Origin: Ruoffia tabacinasalis | GTDB lineage: Bacteria; Bacillota; Bacilli; Lactobacillales; Aerococcaceae | DNA: 33,843 nt | Assembly (NCBI RefSeq): GCF_042652985.1 | Contig: NZ_JBHSHQ010000015.1 | Coordinates: 1 to 33,843 of the forward strand | Direction of reading: 5' to 3' | Shown: positions 33,070-33,843 of the stretch, piece by piece | Layout of the letters: every line of letters begins with the position of its first letter | How positions within the stretch are numbered: the first letter of the stretch is position 1 | Made by a program: the position numbers and the translations under genes | The notes under the pieces: generated by a model | Told to the model about the DNA's origin: nothing | Databases searched by the model: none | What the model saw: the letters and a program-made list of their open reading frames with translations, nothing else

Positions 33070-33384
33070 TTATTGTTCTAGTTCGTTGATATGAGTTAAG
33101 ACTTGTTCGAGAATACTGAAAACATGAAGATCATCAAGACTGTAAACCATGCTTTTCCCTTCTCTCCTTGCCTTCACTAAACGCGAATCTTTCAATATTT
33201 TTAGTTGGTGTGAAATCGCGGACTGTTCCATATCCAATGCAAGCACAATGTTTCCAACACTGAGTTCTTTTTTCTGTAAAAGAAAGAGAATCGACAAGCG
33301 TGTAGGGTCACTAATCACTTTGAATAATTTGCTTATTGATTGAATCTTCTCTTTATTGATTGGCGAAGATGTTGATGTATGCAT
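33070..33384 (-). CDS. ArsR/SmtB-family metal-sensing repressor (CzrA-like)
   Basis: A 104-residue winged-helix repressor: FKVISDPTRLSILFLL, LSVGNIVLALDMEQSAISHQLKILKDSRLV (recognition helix) and the wing RREGKSMVYSL. The last helix has D85-x-H87-x10-H98-x-x-E101, exactly the alpha-5 metal-site signature of CzrA/SmtB sensors for Zn and Co. The alpha-3 Cys box of CadC/ArsR is absent. It should release DNA on metal binding. It is first in an operon with the CDF exporter and probably represses both its own and the divergent ATPase promoter. The gaggaa ribosome site is about 11 bases from the ATG. Confidence 0.9.
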   Translation of the reverse strand: MHTSTSSPINKEKIQSISKLFKVISDPTRLSILFLLQKKELSVGNIVLALDMEQSAISHQLKILKDSRLVKARREGKSMVYSLDDLHVFSILEQVLTHINELEQ

Positions 33385-33400
33385 ATGCTCTTATTCCTCT

Positions 33401-33432
33401 CATATGATTTTCCGTTCATATATATAATACCA
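33401..33432 (-). promoter_or_regulatory. Promoter and operator of the arsR-CDF operon
   Basis: On the minus strand there is an extended -10 TGGTATTAT (33432-33424). Just downstream is an imperfect inverted repeat with arms ATATGA (33402-33407) and TCATAT (33416-33421). The placement across the start of transcription fits ArsR-type repression. Confidence 0.55.
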
Positions 33433-33525
33433 CATGAGTAAAACGATGCGAGTTTTTAGTTTATAGACTAAATTAAGACTTTTGTATTCATAATAGTAGT
33501 CCATTTGAACAAGAAGCATCTTGTC

Positions 33526-33588
33526 TTGACAAAGCTCATACAGTGAGTTAATATGATTTTCTAAACATATGTTTTGTTATTCATATGT
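33526..33588 (+). promoter_or_regulatory. Strong promoter and operator of the P1B ATPase gene
   Basis: TTGACA (33526-33531), a 17-bp spacer and TAATAT (33549-33554) form a near-consensus promoter. An inverted repeat, ACATATG (33565-33571) with CATATGT (33582-33588), covers the expected start of transcription. Another CATATG lies at 33611. The long leader (about 33560-33742) also holds a coding-like scrap: a strong aaaggag site, ATG 33642 (four codons), and an overlapping 13-codon frame at 33653 (MNTSLLLVGICVI). No convincing gene fills 33385-33742. Confidence 0.65.
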
Positions 33589-33742
33589 AAAACGTAAAGA
33601 TTCCGATTTACATATGGGACAACTGAAAGGAGTCAGAGACAATGGAAATTACATGAATACTTCTCTTCTTTTAGTGGGAATTTGTGTGATTTAATAAGTA
33701 AATGAATGGAAATCAAAGGAATTATATAGGAAGGTGATAAAA

Positions 33743-33843
33743 ATGGAAACTATCGAAGAACAACAATCTCAATAAAAACATAATCACAACCACGACCATG
33801 ACCATGAACACGGAAAAATGCCAATCGTTTTATACTTTATTGG
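33743..33843 (+). pseudogene. Start of a heavy-metal P1B-type ATPase gene with a premature stop; runs off the window
   Basis: A good ribosome site (aggaagg) precedes ATG 33743. The frame reads METIEEQQSQ, then TAA (33773-33775), then continues open as KHNHNHDHDHEHGKMPIVLYFIG to the window edge. The His/Asp-rich stretch followed by PIVLYFIG is how Zn/Cd/Co P1B ATPases of this group begin. Codon 11 would differ from CAA (Gln) by one base. The gene may be inactive, may restart at ATG 33815, or the stop may be a sequencing error. It is divergent from the arsR-CDF operon and shares CATATG-type operators, supporting a joint zinc/cadmium resistance role. Confidence 0.65.

Noticed and set aside
1..33843. 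CRISPR arrays, rRNA genes and complete insertion sequences
   Set aside because: No regularly spaced direct repeats with unique spacers, no rRNA-like stretch and no transposase frame were seen in the window.

Overview
The window looks like chromosome from a low-GC Gram-positive coccus of the order Lactobacillales. Aerococcaceae (Facklamia/Ruoffia/Aerococcus-like) or Carnobacteriaceae is my best guess. The grounds are A+T-rich DNA, strong GGAGG-type ribosome binding sites, U-tract terminators, and the origin-proximal order rsmG-parA-parB-DUF951-ychF-DUF1129-guaB with a single ParB gene. The family assignment is inference, since no rRNA gene is present.

Layout. (1) 1-2750: end of a sugar-acid locus. 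A GPH-family sugar/hexuronide symporter carries an out-of-frame internal deletion and is followed by an intact 2-keto-3-deoxygluconate kinase. (2) 2759-3835 (minus): FUSC-type membrane protein. (3) 4039-6334: accessory patch. A GIY-YIG nuclease plus DUF2075 helicase gene is interrupted by a single-base frameshift and overlaps a MazG-like pyrophosphohydrolase. Next to it lies the C-terminal stump of an ABC-F ATPase. (4) 6446-12860: housekeeping and stress genes: metallophosphoesterase, small membrane protein, secreted cysteine-free Cu/Zn superoxide dismutase, HD hydrolase, tandem-GNAT acetyltransferase, Nudix hydrolase, an orphan secreted protein behind a Pho-box-like array, and Ogt. (5) 13088-19285: the chromosome-partitioning and core block, rsmG to guaB. 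An inverted pair of parS half-sites lies just before rsmG. (6) 19638-23825: cell-envelope block. It holds a secreted triple-LysM protein and a three-gene operon of response regulator, sensor kinase and DacA-like penicillin-binding protein whose KTG motif is replaced by MPG. (7) 23854-29931: msrA, speG-like acetyltransferase, M16C peptidase and a DUF2207 membrane protein. (8) 30043-30318: tRNA-Lys and tRNA-Thr with promoter and terminator. (9) 30319-32092: a mobile-element remnant with a complete tyrosine integrase and an S24-type repressor domain lacking its DNA-binding half. (10) 32123-33843: zinc/cadmium-type resistance module. An ArsR-family sensor and a CDF exporter diverge from a P1B ATPase gene that enters the window with an in-frame stop at codon 11. 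CATATG-based operators fill the space between them.

The best candidate for an unusual system is the GIY-YIG/DUF2075 plus MazG pair, which has the look of an accessory, possibly anti-phage, module. The copy here is broken by one base. Second-tier items are the modified DacA under its own two-component system, the operator arrays before the LysM gene and the ATPase gene, and the everted parS hairpin. All calls rest on reading the sequence and recalled family motifs; no database search was run.
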